From assembly GCF_014205165.1 (NCBI RefSeq), contig NZ_JACHMZ010000001.1, positions 3,702,501 to 3,766,500 of the forward strand: DNA of 64,000 nucleotides. The letters are read 5' to 3'. Below the pieces are notes generated by a model. The model saw only the letters and a list, made by a program, of their open reading frames with translations, made no database searches and had not been told where the DNA came from. A program made the position numbers and the translations under genes. This document shows, in pieces, positions 8,121 to 17,600 of this stretch (the stretch's first letter is position 1; every line of letters starts with the position of its first letter). The stretch comes from Micromonospora carbonacea (GTDB lineage Bacteria > Actinomycetota > Actinomycetes > Mycobacteriales > Micromonosporaceae).

Positions 8121-9454
8121 CCGCCCCGGTCGTCGCGGTCGCCCTCGTCGCGCTCGGCGCGGGCTGGACCCTGCCGCGCTGGCTGCCCCCGGCGGTGGTG
8201 CGGCTGCGGGAGTGGGTCTTCGCCCGGGTCAACGGCGCGGAGGGCATCCCGGTGCCCGGCCCCACCGTCGGCGTCGAACACTTCACCCGGGTGTACGGGG
8301 ACCCGGCGGCCGACGGGCGCAGCCGGGGGGCCGGGCTGTCGGACCTGTTCTGGTACTGGCTGGCCCCCGGGCCGCACATGCACCAGGAGCACCTGGAGCC
8401 CGGCGAGCGCTACCGCACGGTGGCCGCCACGACCCGGCGGGTGCTGGCGGTACGTCCGCAGCGCGCGGACGAACTGGCGACCGCCGCCACCCGGCGGGTG
8501 CTGGACGAGCTGCCGCCCGGCCGGACCAGTCAGGTGCGGCTGCGCGACCTGATGATGCCGGTGTGGGCCGAGGTCTTCTACGAGCTGGTCTTCGGCGAGG
8601 CGTGCCCGCCCGACGCGCGGGCGCTGATCGTCGCCAACGCCGACGACGTGGCCAGCTCGCTGAAGTGCACGAGCCTGCGGCACATGGACCGGCGCGACCG
8701 GTTGACCCGGTACCTGCGGGGGCGCATCGACACGGGGACCTGCCCGGTGACGCTGCCGCCGCCGTTCTCCGCGCAGGAGACGGCCTGGTACATCCACGGC
8801 GCCTTCTGCACCACGGCCGTCGTGCAGATGTCCGAGGCGATGGCGCACGTGCTGCTGGCCCTCGCCACCCACCCCGACGCCCAGCGGGACCTCGACGACG
8901 ACGCGGCGCTGGACCGGGTGGTCGACGAGACGCTGCGGCTGTATCCGCTGTTCGGGGTGGCGCACCGGATCACGTCCGCGCCGATCGCCCTGCCCGGGGT
9001 GTCGCTGCCCGCCGGGTCGGTGCTGCTGTTCAACTACCTGGCGTTCCAGCGCGCCGGTGCCGCCGCCGACGACAGCTTCGCCCCGCAGCGGTGGCTGTCC
9101 CTCACGCGCCGCGACGCCCACTTCATCCCGTACGGGATCACCGCGAACCGGGCCTGCCCGGCGCGTGGGGTCGCGCCGGTGATGCTGCGCGCCGCGACCC
9201 GCGAGGTGCTGCGCCGGTACGCCCTGGCGTCCTCGGTCGCGCACACCCGGTCGCTGCCCAGCCGGGGCCCGGCGTACCTGACGCCGGCCGGGGCCCCCGG
9301 GCCGGGCCGGCTGCGGCTGGGCGCGATGCGGTGGCGGGACCGCTGGGCCAATGTGGGCCGCAGCGTCCGGCAACTGGTGCTCGGCACCTGGATGGTCGTC
9401 GACGCCCGTCGACAGCGCCTGTGCGGCAACTACTTCGAGGAGGCGGTCCGATGA
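8117..9454 (+). CDS. Cytochrome P450-family protein with N-terminal membrane segment
   Basis: P450 of 445 aa from the ATG at 8117. The K-helix ExxR is E271-T-L-R274. The heme-ligand Cys is Cys347 in FIPYGITANRACPARG, a divergent form of the usual FxxGxxxCxG. The I-helix region is YIHGAFCTTAVVQ, with Thr-Thr near the oxygen-activation position. Unlike most actinobacterial P450s it opens with a hydrophobic segment (about residues 5-27), suggesting membrane attachment. The start overlaps the hydroxyacid oxidase stop by 4 bp and the end overlaps the antiporter start by 4 bp, so it is part of the same operon. The substrate is unknown; hydroxylation of an aromatic intermediate is possible. Confidence 0.85.
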   Translation: MTAPVVAVALVALGAGWTLPRWLPPAVVRLREWVFARVNGAEGIPVPGPTVGVEHFTRVYGDPAADGRSRGAGLSDLFWYWLAPGPHMHQEHLEPGERYRTVAATTRRVLAVRPQRADELATAATRRVLDELPPGRTSQVRLRDLMMPVWAEVFYELVFGEACPPDARALIVANADDVASSLKCTSLRHMDRRDRLTRYLRGRIDTGTCPVTLPPPFSAQETAWYIHGAFCTTAVVQMSEAMAHVLLALATHPDAQRDLDDDAALDRVVDETLRLYPLFGVAHRITSAPIALPGVSLPAGSVLLFNYLAFQRAGAAADDSFAPQRWLSLTRRDAHFIPYGITANRACPARGVAPVMLRAATREVLRRYALASSVAHTRSLPSRGPAYLTPAGAPGPGRLRLGAMRWRDRWANVGRSVRQLVLGTWMVVDARRQRLCGNYFEEAVR

Positions 9455-10716
9455 CCCCCACGGAGCTGGCACCGCGGTTCTTCATCGCGGTCGCGGTGAT
9501 CCTGCTCTTCTGCAAGGGGGTGGCCTGGCTGCTCGGCAGGGCGGGCCAGCCCGCCGTGGTCAGCGAGATGCTCGCCGGGGTGCTGCTCGGCCCCTCGCTG
9601 CTCGGGCTGCTCCTGCCGGACGTGCAGGACGCCCTGTTCCCGGCTCCCCTGCTCCCCGTCCTCTACGTGGTCGGCCAGGTCGGGCTGGTGCTGTTCATGT
9701 TCCAGGCCGGGTACGCCTTCGGCGCGCACCGCGTCACCGGCCTCGCCGGCACGGCCGGCGCGGTGTCGCTGGCCGGGGTCGCCGCGCCGCTCGTGCTGGG
9801 CGTCCTGCTGGTCCTGGCGACCTCCAGGGCCGTGCCGATCCGGGCCGAGGGGACCTCGCTCGGGGTCTCGGCGGCGTTCGTCGGCGTCGCGCTGGCCATC
9901 ACCGCCTTCCCGATGCTGGCCCGGATCATCACCGAACGCGGCCAGGCGGCCACCCGGCACGGCACCCTCTCCCTGGCCAGCGGCGCGATCGACGACATGG
10001 TCGCCTGGATCATGCTCGCCGTGGTGCTGGCCTTCGCCTCCGGCCGGTCCGGCCCGGCAATCGTCACCGCCGGGGGCGCGGTCCTCTTCGGGCTGGTGCT
10101 CTGGCTCGCCGGCCGCCGCACGACCGCCGCGCTGATGACCGCCCGGGGCCTCGACGACCGGGCCCGACTGCTCGGCATGGTCGTCCTGCTCTTCCTGGTG
10201 GCCTGGTACACCGACGAGATCGGGCTGTACGCGGTGTTCGGGGCGTTCGCGGTCGGCGTGGTCATGCCCCGCACCGCCAACACCGACCGGGTGGTGGACA
10301 CGCTGACCCCGGTCGCCGCAACGGTCTTCCTGCCGTTGTTCTTCACCTACTCGGGCCTGCGCACGGAGTTCGGGCTGCTCGGCAGCCCGCCGGTGCTGCT
10401 GTTCGCGCTGGCCTGCGTGACGGCGGCCGTCGTCGGCAAGTTCGGCGCCTGCTGGGCGGCAGCCCGGCTCCGCGGCGAGCCGCAGGGGGTGGCGCTGCGG
10501 GTCGGCGCGCTGATGAACGCCCGGGGCCTGATGCAGCTCATCGCGCTCAACGTCGGGCTGGAGGCGGGCATCGTGAACGGGTCGCTGTTCACGGTGCTGG
10601 TGCTGGTCGCGCTGGTCACCACGCTGATGACGACGCCGCTGCTGAGCTGGATCGAGCGGCGGGAGGCGAGGACGGTCACCACTGCACCCACGCAGGCCCT
10701 GGCGGGTTGGCAATAG
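9451..10716 (+). CDS. Cation/proton antiporter, CPA2 (Kef/NapA-like) family
   Basis: Integral membrane protein of 421 aa with about 12 hydrophobic segments. The family signature is seen in GQPAVVSEMLAGVLLGPSLLG near the N-terminus and in the ion-binding region LASGAIDDMVAWIML (Asp-Asp, residues about 178). It has no cytoplasmic RCK domain. The ATG at 9451 overlaps the P450 stop. As the last gene of the biosynthetic operon it may export product or give self-protection, as proposed for CPA2 proteins in other product clusters (inference). A housekeeping Na+/H+ role is also possible. Confidence 0.87.
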   Translation: MTPTELAPRFFIAVAVILLFCKGVAWLLGRAGQPAVVSEMLAGVLLGPSLLGLLLPDVQDALFPAPLLPVLYVVGQVGLVLFMFQAGYAFGAHRVTGLAGTAGAVSLAGVAAPLVLGVLLVLATSRAVPIRAEGTSLGVSAAFVGVALAITAFPMLARIITERGQAATRHGTLSLASGAIDDMVAWIMLAVVLAFASGRSGPAIVTAGGAVLFGLVLWLAGRRTTAALMTARGLDDRARLLGMVVLLFLVAWYTDEIGLYAVFGAFAVGVVMPRTANTDRVVDTLTPVAATVFLPLFFTYSGLRTEFGLLGSPPVLLFALACVTAAVVGKFGACWAAARLRGEPQGVALRVGALMNARGLMQLIALNVGLEAGIVNGSLFTVLVLVALVTTLMTTPLLSWIERREARTVTTAPTQALAGWQ

Positions 10717-10770
10717 TTGAGGAGACAATAGTCACGGATTTATCGACGGACGCCTATGAATTGTTGAGGG

Positions 10771-11442
10771 ATGCGCGGGGGAGAACCGAACCGGCTGCTG
10801 CTGGTCGAGGATGACGCGGATCTGACGGAGTTGCTCACCGAGACGCTGGTCAACGAGGGCTACGTCGTCGACCGCGCCCAGGACGGCCAGCGCGGCCTGC
10901 ATCTCGGGCTGACCCGCCCGTACGACGTCATGGTCATCGACCGGCTGCTGCCGGCACTCGACGGGCTCGACTTGGTCGCCCGGCTGCGCTCGCGGGCGGT
11001 GCCGGCGCGGACGCTGATCCTCACCGCGCTCGCCACGGTCGACGACCGGATCGCCGGGCTGGACGCGGGCGCCGACGACTACCTGGTCAAGCCGTTCGAC
11101 CTGGACGAGCTGAGCGCGCGGATCCGGGCGCTGTGCCGGCGCGCCTCCGGGTGCACCGAGGTGCTGCGCGTCGGCGGCGGGCGGCTCGACCTGGCATTGC
11201 GCCAGGCGGTGCTGGCCGACGGCACCCGGGTGGCGCTGTCCACCCGCGAGTTCGAGCTGCTGCGGGTGCTGGCGGCCCGGCCGAGCACCGTGCATTCGCG
11301 GGGTGAGCTGCGCCGACAGGTCTTCCCCGAGGCCACCGCCGCGTCGATCGTGGACACCTACGTCTACTACCTGCGGCGCAAGCTCGGCCGCCCAGTGGTC
11401 CGCACGTTGCACGGGCTCGGCTACCGCCTGGGCAGGCTGTAG
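10771..11442 (+). CDS. OmpR/PhoB-family response regulator
   Basis: Two-domain regulator of 223 aa. The receiver domain (about 1-120) has the acidic pair EDD at 13-15, phospho-acceptor Asp57 (VIDRLLP), Thr in LILTAL and Lys in YLVKPF. The C-terminal winged helix (about 130-223) has the typical LSTREFELLRVLA and TYVYYLRRKLG segments. The stop is followed with no gap by the GTG of the histidine kinase gene. The 54 bp upstream are AT-rich for this genome and may hold the promoter. The start codon at 10771 directly follows a GAGGG run with almost no spacing, so the true start is not certain. Confidence 0.9.
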   Translation: MRGGEPNRLLLVEDDADLTELLTETLVNEGYVVDRAQDGQRGLHLGLTRPYDVMVIDRLLPALDGLDLVARLRSRAVPARTLILTALATVDDRIAGLDAGADDYLVKPFDLDELSARIRALCRRASGCTEVLRVGGGRLDLALRQAVLADGTRVALSTREFELLRVLAARPSTVHSRGELRRQVFPEATAASIVDTYVYYLRRKLGRPVVRTLHGLGYRLGRL

Positions 11443-12690
11443 GTGGACCCGGCCGAGCGGGCTGTCGTCCGGCAGGCCCGGCTGCGCATCGCCGTGCTGG
11501 TCGGTGTGGTCTTCGGGGCCCTGCTGGTCCTCGGCGGCGGCATCTCCTACGAGGCGTTGGTCCGCCGCCAGGAGGCCCAGATCCAGCGCGAACTCGAATG
11601 GGGCACGCGGTACGGCACGATCGGCGGCCCGCCCGCCTGTAGCTGGATCTTCGAGTACGACGGCACGACCGTGGACACCGGACTCGACCCGCCGCCGCCC
11701 GGCTTCCCGCTGCACGACGCGCTGGAGACCGTGGCGGCGACCCGGACCGCCGAGACCACCACCGTCACCCGCGACGGGACGGTCTACCACGTCCGCACCG
11801 CCGCCCGGAGCGACCGGGTCGTGCAGGCGGTGTTCGACGCGCGTTTCCAGTTGGCCGACCGCCGGCACCTGCTGCTCGCGTTCAGCCTCGCGGCGGCCGT
11901 CGGGGTGCTCGCCGCCGCGCTGGCCGGCCTGCTCGTCAGCCGCCGGGCCGTCGCGCCGCTGGTGGAGGCGCTGGCCCGCCAGCGCCGCTTCGTCGCCGAC
12001 GCCAGCCACGAGCTACGCACCCCGATCGCGCAGGTGTACACCCGCGCCCAGGTGCTGGCCCGGCGGGCGCGTGCCGGCGGCACCGGTGTGAGCCCGGACG
12101 ACCTGGAGCGACTGGTCGGCACCACCCGCCGCCTCGGCGAGATCGTGGACGACCTGCTGCTCTCGGCCCAACTCGCCGCAGCCCCCGCCGGCCAGCCGCC
12201 GAAACCCCCGGTCGACCTCACCGCGCTGGTCGGCGCGGCGGTCGCCGCCGAGGCCGACCGCGCCGCCGAGCGCCAGGTCGCGCTCACGCTGGACGCGCCC
12301 GGCGAGCCGCTGCCGGTGCCAGGCGTCGAGTCGGCGCTGCGCCGGGTCGTCGGGGAGTTGCTCGCCAACGCGCTGGCCCACACCCCCGCCGGAGGCCGGA
12401 TCGCCGTGACCCTGCGCGCCGTCGAGGGCCGCGCCGAACTGACAGTCGCGGACACCGGGGACGGCTTCGACCAGGCCGACGCGCGGCGTCTGTTCGACCG
12501 GTTCCACCGGGGTGCGGGCGCAGGCGACCGCCGCTTCGGGCTGGGGCTGGCCCTGCTGCGGGAGGTGGTCACCAGTCACCACGGCACGATCGACGCGCAG
12601 GGCAGGCCGGGTCGCGGCGCGACGTTCACGGTGTGCCTGCCCGCCCCGACGCGGGAATGCCGGGGATGGGCGCCTCCCACGACTTCATGA
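11443..12690 (+). CDS. Sensor histidine kinase
   Basis: Membrane sensor kinase of 415 aa. A first transmembrane helix (about 15-35) and a second (about 143-165) enclose an extracytoplasmic loop of about 105 residues. A short linker leads to the H-box with His189 in FVADASHELRTPIAQ. The ATPase domain shows the N-box (ELLANALAHTP), the G1 box (VADTGDGF), the F-box and RRFGLGLALLREV. The start GTG follows the response-regulator stop directly. The loop has one Cys and a Pro-rich stretch but no recognisable ligand fold. The pair may control the flanking operons (inference from position). Confidence 0.9.
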   Translation: MDPAERAVVRQARLRIAVLVGVVFGALLVLGGGISYEALVRRQEAQIQRELEWGTRYGTIGGPPACSWIFEYDGTTVDTGLDPPPPGFPLHDALETVAATRTAETTTVTRDGTVYHVRTAARSDRVVQAVFDARFQLADRRHLLLAFSLAAAVGVLAAALAGLLVSRRAVAPLVEALARQRRFVADASHELRTPIAQVYTRAQVLARRARAGGTGVSPDDLERLVGTTRRLGEIVDDLLLSAQLAAAPAGQPPKPPVDLTALVGAAVAAEADRAAERQVALTLDAPGEPLPVPGVESALRRVVGELLANALAHTPAGGRIAVTLRAVEGRAELTVADTGDGFDQADARRLFDRFHRGAGAGDRRFGLGLALLREVVTSHHGTIDAQGRPGRGATFTVCLPAPTRECRGWAPPTTS

Positions 12691-12784
12691 ACGTGTTCGA
12701 CCAACCCGCCCGCCCGGAGTACGCGCGGGCCCTCGGCATCGCCCCACGAGCTTCGAGGCGCGGGCGCAGCGCCGCATCTCCCCC

Positions 12785-12823
12785 GGTGGCGGCGGCTGAG
12801 GCGACTCCCCAGTCGCCGCCACC
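12785..12823. terminator. Hairpin between convergent kinase and ATP-grasp genes
   Basis: GGCGAC (12800-12805) pairs with GTCGCC (12812-12817) over a 6-nt loop. An outer GGTGGC (12785-12790) pairs with GCCACC (12818-12823). It lies between the ends of the two converging genes and could stop transcription from both sides. Confidence 0.45.
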
Positions 12824-12854
12824 TCCATGGTCGATGCGTGCGGCCTCGGGGGTG

Positions 12855-14045
12855 TCAGCTGGTCAGGGCACGCTGGATCCGGGAGATCAGGACGCCGCAG
12901 GCGTAGCGGTCGGCCGCGCCCACCATGCCGAGGACCGTCGCCGGGTGCGGGCCGTTGTCCGTCTCCGCCGGGTCGTAGTGCATGAACACGACGAGTTCCC
13001 CGCGGTCGATGAACGGGGCGAGGAGCGGCTCGGCGTCCAGGCCCGGCGCGAGCGTGAAGAAGGTGGTCATGGCGCACGGATGCTGGCCCAGCAGGGAGCT
13101 GCGGTGCAGCACCGACGTGGTGGCGGCGCTGACCCGGAAGTTCGGGTCGATGACCCGTAGCTCGCCGTTTCGGCCGACCCCGGCGTCGAACGAGCAGTAC
13201 CCCCGGTATCCGAGGGCGCTGGCCTTTCGGACCCCTGCCGTCAGCGCTTCGACCAGCTCGGCCGGCGGTCGGTCGTCGTCGAGCACACACCCGACCCACG
13301 TCGAGGTGGGCTGCGGCAGGTGCACGGACGCACCGAAGTACTCGACCGAACCGCTCTCCGTCACGCCGAACTGGAGGCCCCAGACCGTCCGGAAGGGAAC
13401 CTCCTCCTCGACGATCCACCTGTCGCTCACCTGTTCCAGCTGGTTGAACAGCGACCGGTTCAGCCGGTCCTGCAACCTCCGGGTGAAGATCGCGATCCCG
13501 CTGTAGACCTCGGTGCCGGCCGGCTTGAGCACCGCCGGCCGGCGGTCGGCCCGGACGATCTGCCGCACCTCGGCGGGGGTGGCCACCTGCCGGCGCGGCA
13601 GGTGGTCCGGTGCGATCAGGCTCTCCAGGACCGTCTTGTTGTTGAGGCGGGCCAGCAGGTCCGGGGCGACCCGGGCCGGCGCGGCCCGCAACTGCGGGTC
13701 CTGCGGGGGAAACTGGAACTCCAGCAGCTCGCCCCGGCCGGCGGCCTCCCGGGCCAGCCGCACCGCCTGCTCGCCGGAGCGATACTCCCGCAGGTCGCTC
13801 GGCGTCTTGAGGCCGCACCGGCTGAGCAGGCGCAGCGACTTGTCGGCGCTGGCGCCGCTGCTGCAGATGACCGCCGACTGGTGCGGCAGGGTCAGGTGCA
13901 GGCCGGTGACCATGTCCAGCCCGTTGTGCAGGCCCGCGCCCGCGCTGGTCAGATAGCGGCTGCCGGCGGTCTCCACCGGGCTGGGCGGCCGGGCCAGGAC
14001 CACCCCGTCGTGCGCGAACACCTGTACTTGGATAGGCCCATCCAT
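12855..14045 (-). CDS. ATP-grasp family ligase
   Basis: Protein of 396 aa that I read as an ATP-grasp carboxylate-amine ligase. The central part has the nucleotide-binding Lys strand (AVLKPAGTEVYSGI), an acidic hinge (WIVEEEVPF) and the metal-binding end strand ELRVIDPNFRVSAATTS. ATP-grasp enzymes join a carboxylate to an amine through an acyl-phosphate. The size and the N-terminal ATP-grasp-preceding region resemble peptide ligases of natural-product clusters, such as the PGM1 group, but this is a weak memory-based match. The ATG at 14045 was chosen over 14132 because an AGGAG sits about 8 nt upstream. It runs opposite to the NRPS genes and could add a residue independently of them. Confidence 0.7.
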   Translation of the reverse strand: MDGPIQVQVFAHDGVVLARPPSPVETAGSRYLTSAGAGLHNGLDMVTGLHLTLPHQSAVICSSGASADKSLRLLSRCGLKTPSDLREYRSGEQAVRLAREAAGRGELLEFQFPPQDPQLRAAPARVAPDLLARLNNKTVLESLIAPDHLPRRQVATPAEVRQIVRADRRPAVLKPAGTEVYSGIAIFTRRLQDRLNRSLFNQLEQVSDRWIVEEEVPFRTVWGLQFGVTESGSVEYFGASVHLPQPTSTWVGCVLDDDRPPAELVEALTAGVRKASALGYRGYCSFDAGVGRNGELRVIDPNFRVSAATTSVLHRSSLLGQHPCAMTTFFTLAPGLDAEPLLAPFIDRGELVVFMHYDPAETDNGPHPATVLGMVGAADRYACGVLISRIQRALTS

Positions 14046-14682
14046 TGGATCTCCTGACGTGCCGGCCCCCCGCGGGGGGCCTCGGGGTGTGGCGAGAAGC
14101 CCGGTGCGCCCCGGCCGCGAGCTGCGGAGCACGTGGCGGGTGAGGCATGGCGCACCGGTCCTGATGAGGCCGCTCGGCCGCGAGAGTCGGGCGTGCCGCG
14201 CGCACCGGCCGGACGGATCCGGGCTGGGCCGGTCAGCTAGCGGCTGGCTTGTGGTCAGCGCTGCGCCGGCGCGGTGCGCACCAGCAGCCGATGTGTGATC
14301 AACCAGTCACCGACTGCGTCATGATCGACATCATGATCGGTGAAGCATAGTCAGCGCCCTCCGAGCACGCGGATGGGCCGGACAGCCGAGTGGGACCGGC
14401 CCATTTCGCCACCACTGGCTAGGGGTCGATCGCACCCGAATTCTAGGGGTGTACGCCGCTTGGCCAGGCTCCGTAGCGTCGGGCCCCGTCGGGTCGTCGT
14501 TCCCCCACACCGCACCGGACCGGGAACGGATGTGGGCGATCGTGGGCCCGCCCGCGACCGGAACATGGCGAGGGCGGGTCGTTCGGCGGTGGCCCGGCAC
14601 CCCGGCGGTACGTCCGCCCACGACCGACCGGCCGCCTCGTCCCCCTCTCCCGGTCGTCCCCATTCACTCGGAGGTTGGGCTC
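14046..14682. promoter_or_regulatory. Long divergent intergenic region before the NRPS genes
   Basis: This 637-bp stretch separates the ATP-grasp gene (leftward) from the first NRPS gene (rightward). I see no convincing gene in it: the ORFs on both strands are Arg/Pro/Gly-rich shadows. It holds the dyad at 14319-14339 and, just before 14683, a GGAGG 8 nt from the NRPS ATG. Promoters for both directions should be here. Confidence 0.6.
14319..14339. promoter_or_regulatory. Overlapping inverted and direct repeat, candidate operator
   Basis: CATGAT-cgac-ATCATG (14320-14335) is a perfect 6-4-6 dyad. The same bases also form a direct repeat of TCATGATCG at 14319 and 14331, spaced 12 bp. It is the most AT-rich motif of this intergenic region. 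It could bind a MerR- or OmpR-type protein, both of which are encoded nearby. Confidence 0.4.
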
Positions 14683-17600
14683 ATGCCTGTTGGGTTCGCT
14701 GATGGCGCGGTGGACGCCGGGGGTCTGGACCTGGTGGGTGATCTGCGGCGGGTGGTGGGGTGGCCGGCGCGGGCGGGTTCGGTGTCGGGGGTGGTGTCGT
14801 GGCCGGTGGGTGTGGTGGGTTCGGGTGTGGTGGTGGTGGCGGGGCTGGTCGGGGTGTTGGCGCGGTACACGGGTCAGTCGGAGGTGGTGCTCGGGCTGGC
14901 CGGTGGCGGTGTGGTGCGGGTGGACGTGGCCGGTGATCCGGGGTTCGGTGAGCTTGCCGGTCGGGTGGAGGCGGCGTTGGCGTCGCCGGCGGCGGATGGT
15001 CGGGTGGATCGGGTGGTGGTGGGATTGGCGGATGGGCCGCTGGCCGAGGTGGGACCGGACGTCGTGGACGCGGGGCTGGTGGTGTGGGTGGCCGGGGATG
15101 GTTCGGGCCTGCGGGTGGACTTCGCGGTGGAGGAGTTCTCGGCCGGGTGGGCACGGGGATTCGTGGACGCGGTGGTGACGCTGGTATCGGCGGGCGTCGC
15201 CGGGGCGCAGGTGGCGTTGTCGGGGCTCACGTTGGTGTCGGTGGTGGAGCGGGAGCGGTTGTTGGGGTGGGGTCGGGGTCCGGTGCGGGAGGTGCCGGGG
15301 GCGCCGATCCACGAGTTGGTGCTGGAGTGGGCGCAGCGGTCGCCGGAGGCGGTGGCGGGGGTGGCCGGTGGTGTGGTGTTGACGTACGGGGAGTTGGCGC
15401 GCCGGTCAGCGGTGGTGGCGGGGTTTCTGCGGTCGGTGGGTGTGGGATCCGGTGATGTGGTGTCGTTGGCGTTGGATCGGAGTTTGTGGACGTTGGTGGC
15501 GGCGTTGGGGGTGTTGCGGGCGGGTGCGGCGTACACGCCGATGGATGTGGCGTGGCCGGCGGAGCGGATGCGGGTGTTGTTGGCCGATCATGGTGCGCGG
15601 GTGGTGTTGACGGTGGGTGAGGTGGCGTCGCGGGTGCCATGCCCGGATGGGGTGCGGGTGGTGGCGTTGGACGAACAGTGGCCGCGGATCGAGGCTGTCG
15701 GGCCGGTGGACCTGCCGGCGGTCACCGTGGACGGGCCGGCGTTCGTGATCTACACGTCGGGGTCGACGGGCACCCCGAAGGGTGTGGTGCTCACGCACGA
15801 GAAGCTGACGAACTTCCTGGCCTGGATGGCCGACGAGTGCGCCATCGGCCCCGACAGCAGAATGCTGCACTCGGCCGCGCCGGTCTTCGACGCCGCGTTC
15901 GGGGAGGTCTTCGCCACGCTCATCTCCGGTGGTCAGGTCGTCGTCTGCTCGCGCGACGACCTGCTCGACGTACGCCGGCTCACCGGGCTCATCGGGCGGC
16001 ACGGCGTCACGCACACCTTCGGGCCCGCGACGAACGTCGCCCCGCTCGACCCGGCGGCCTGCCCCAGCCTGCGCTGCGTCGTCCTCGGCGGCGAGGCCGC
16101 CCCGCCACAGCTCGTCCGGCGGTGGTCGGCGGCGGGTGCCCGGGTCGTGAACGCGTACGGGCCGGCGGAGGCGGCCGTGGCCTGCACCTGGTACGACGCG
16201 TCAACCGGCTGGCCCGGCAGCTACGTACCCATCGGCTGGCCCATGCCCAACCGACAGATCCACATCGTCGACCCCCACCTCAACCTCGTCCCCGCCGGCG
16301 CACCAGGCGAAATCCTCATCACCGGCCACGGCATCGCCGACGGCTACCTCCACCGCCCCGAACTCACCACCCAACGATTCGTCACCGACCCCCACACCCA
16401 CCAACTCGCCTACCGCACCGGCGACCTCGCCCGCTGGAACAGCAACGGCGCCCTCGAAATCCTCGGCCGCATCGACCACCAGATCAAAATCAACGGCATC
16501 CGCATCGAACTCGGCGAAATCGAAACCACCCTCGAACAACACCCCGACGTCACCACCGCCATCGTCACCCGCCGCGACGACAACGACACCCCCCGACTCA
16601 TCGGCTACGTCACCGCACGCGACGGACGCACGCCCACGCCGGAGGCGCTGCGCGAGCACGCCGCCACCATCCTGCCGTCCTACATGGTCCCGGCGGTCGT
16701 CATGGTCCTGGACCGGTTCCCCGTCGGCGGCACCGGCAAGATCGACCGGGCGGCGCTGCCCGCCCCGGACGGCCGACGCCCCGACCTCGGCGTCGACTAC
16801 GCCGCACCGGCCACCGCACAGGAGCGGCTCGTCACGGGCGTGTTCGCCACCGTCCTCGGCATCGACCGGGTCGGCGTCCACGACAGCTTCTTCGACCTCG
16901 GCGGCACGTCCCTCCAGTCCGCCGCCGTGGCCACGGGCATCGACGAGGCCGCCGACGTGGTCGTGCCCGTCTCCCAGATCCACCGCACCCCGACCCCGCA
17001 CGCGCTCGCCGCGTGGCTCGCCACCGCGCCGCGCCGCACGGGCGTCGGGTCGGCCGTCGGCCACGGCCGCCAGCGGCCCGGGCCGGTGCCCCTCGCGCAG
17101 CAGGTGGCCAAGTGCCTGATGTCGCCCCCGGAGGTCGTGGTCCCGGTGAGCTGGTGGGTGGAGGGCGACCTCGACCTGCGGGCGTTGATGGCCGCGCTCG
17201 GCGACCTGCACCGCCGGCACGAGGCCCTGCACGCCCGCTACCGACGGGTGGAGCCGCCGGTGGCGCTGGTCCCGGCGAACCCGGGCATGCCGCAACTACT
17301 CCTGCTCACCGACGCCGCCACCACCCAGGACGCCCTCGACCAACTCGCCGACGCCGTCCAACAACCCCTCGACTACACCCAGGGCCGCAACTGGCGCACC
17401 GCCGTCATCCGCGACCGCTCCACCAACCGCACCCTCCTCGGCATCGGCATCCACCACATCGCCTTCGACGGCTGGTCCCACACCCTCCTCGTCCGCGACC
17501 TCACCCACGCCTACACCGCCCGAAAAGCCGGACACCCACCCGCCTGGGACCATCCCGCACCCACCCTGCGCCAGATCCACGACGAGTACGCCCGACTCCG

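Noticed and set aside
12685..12828. A 47-codon leftward ORF after the ATP-grasp gene as a precursor peptide
   Set aside because: No ribosome binding site, Pro/Arg-rich composition typical of antisense frames here, and it overlaps the kinase stop. Mentioned as a question in the findings but not annotated.
12633..13160. Rightward 175-codon frame after the histidine kinase gene
   Set aside because: It is mostly antisense to the ATP-grasp gene, has low-complexity composition, and runs through a terminator-like hairpin.
14331..14663. Leftward 110-codon frame in the NRPS promoter region
   Set aside because: Arg/Thr/Gly-rich without any domain or start signal. The region is better explained as regulatory.
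14874..15640. Pro/Thr/Arg-rich leftward frames opposite the NRPS genes that look like collagen-type proteins
   Set aside because: They are mirror images of the GTG/GGT-rich coding strand, and recur identically opposite the second copy.
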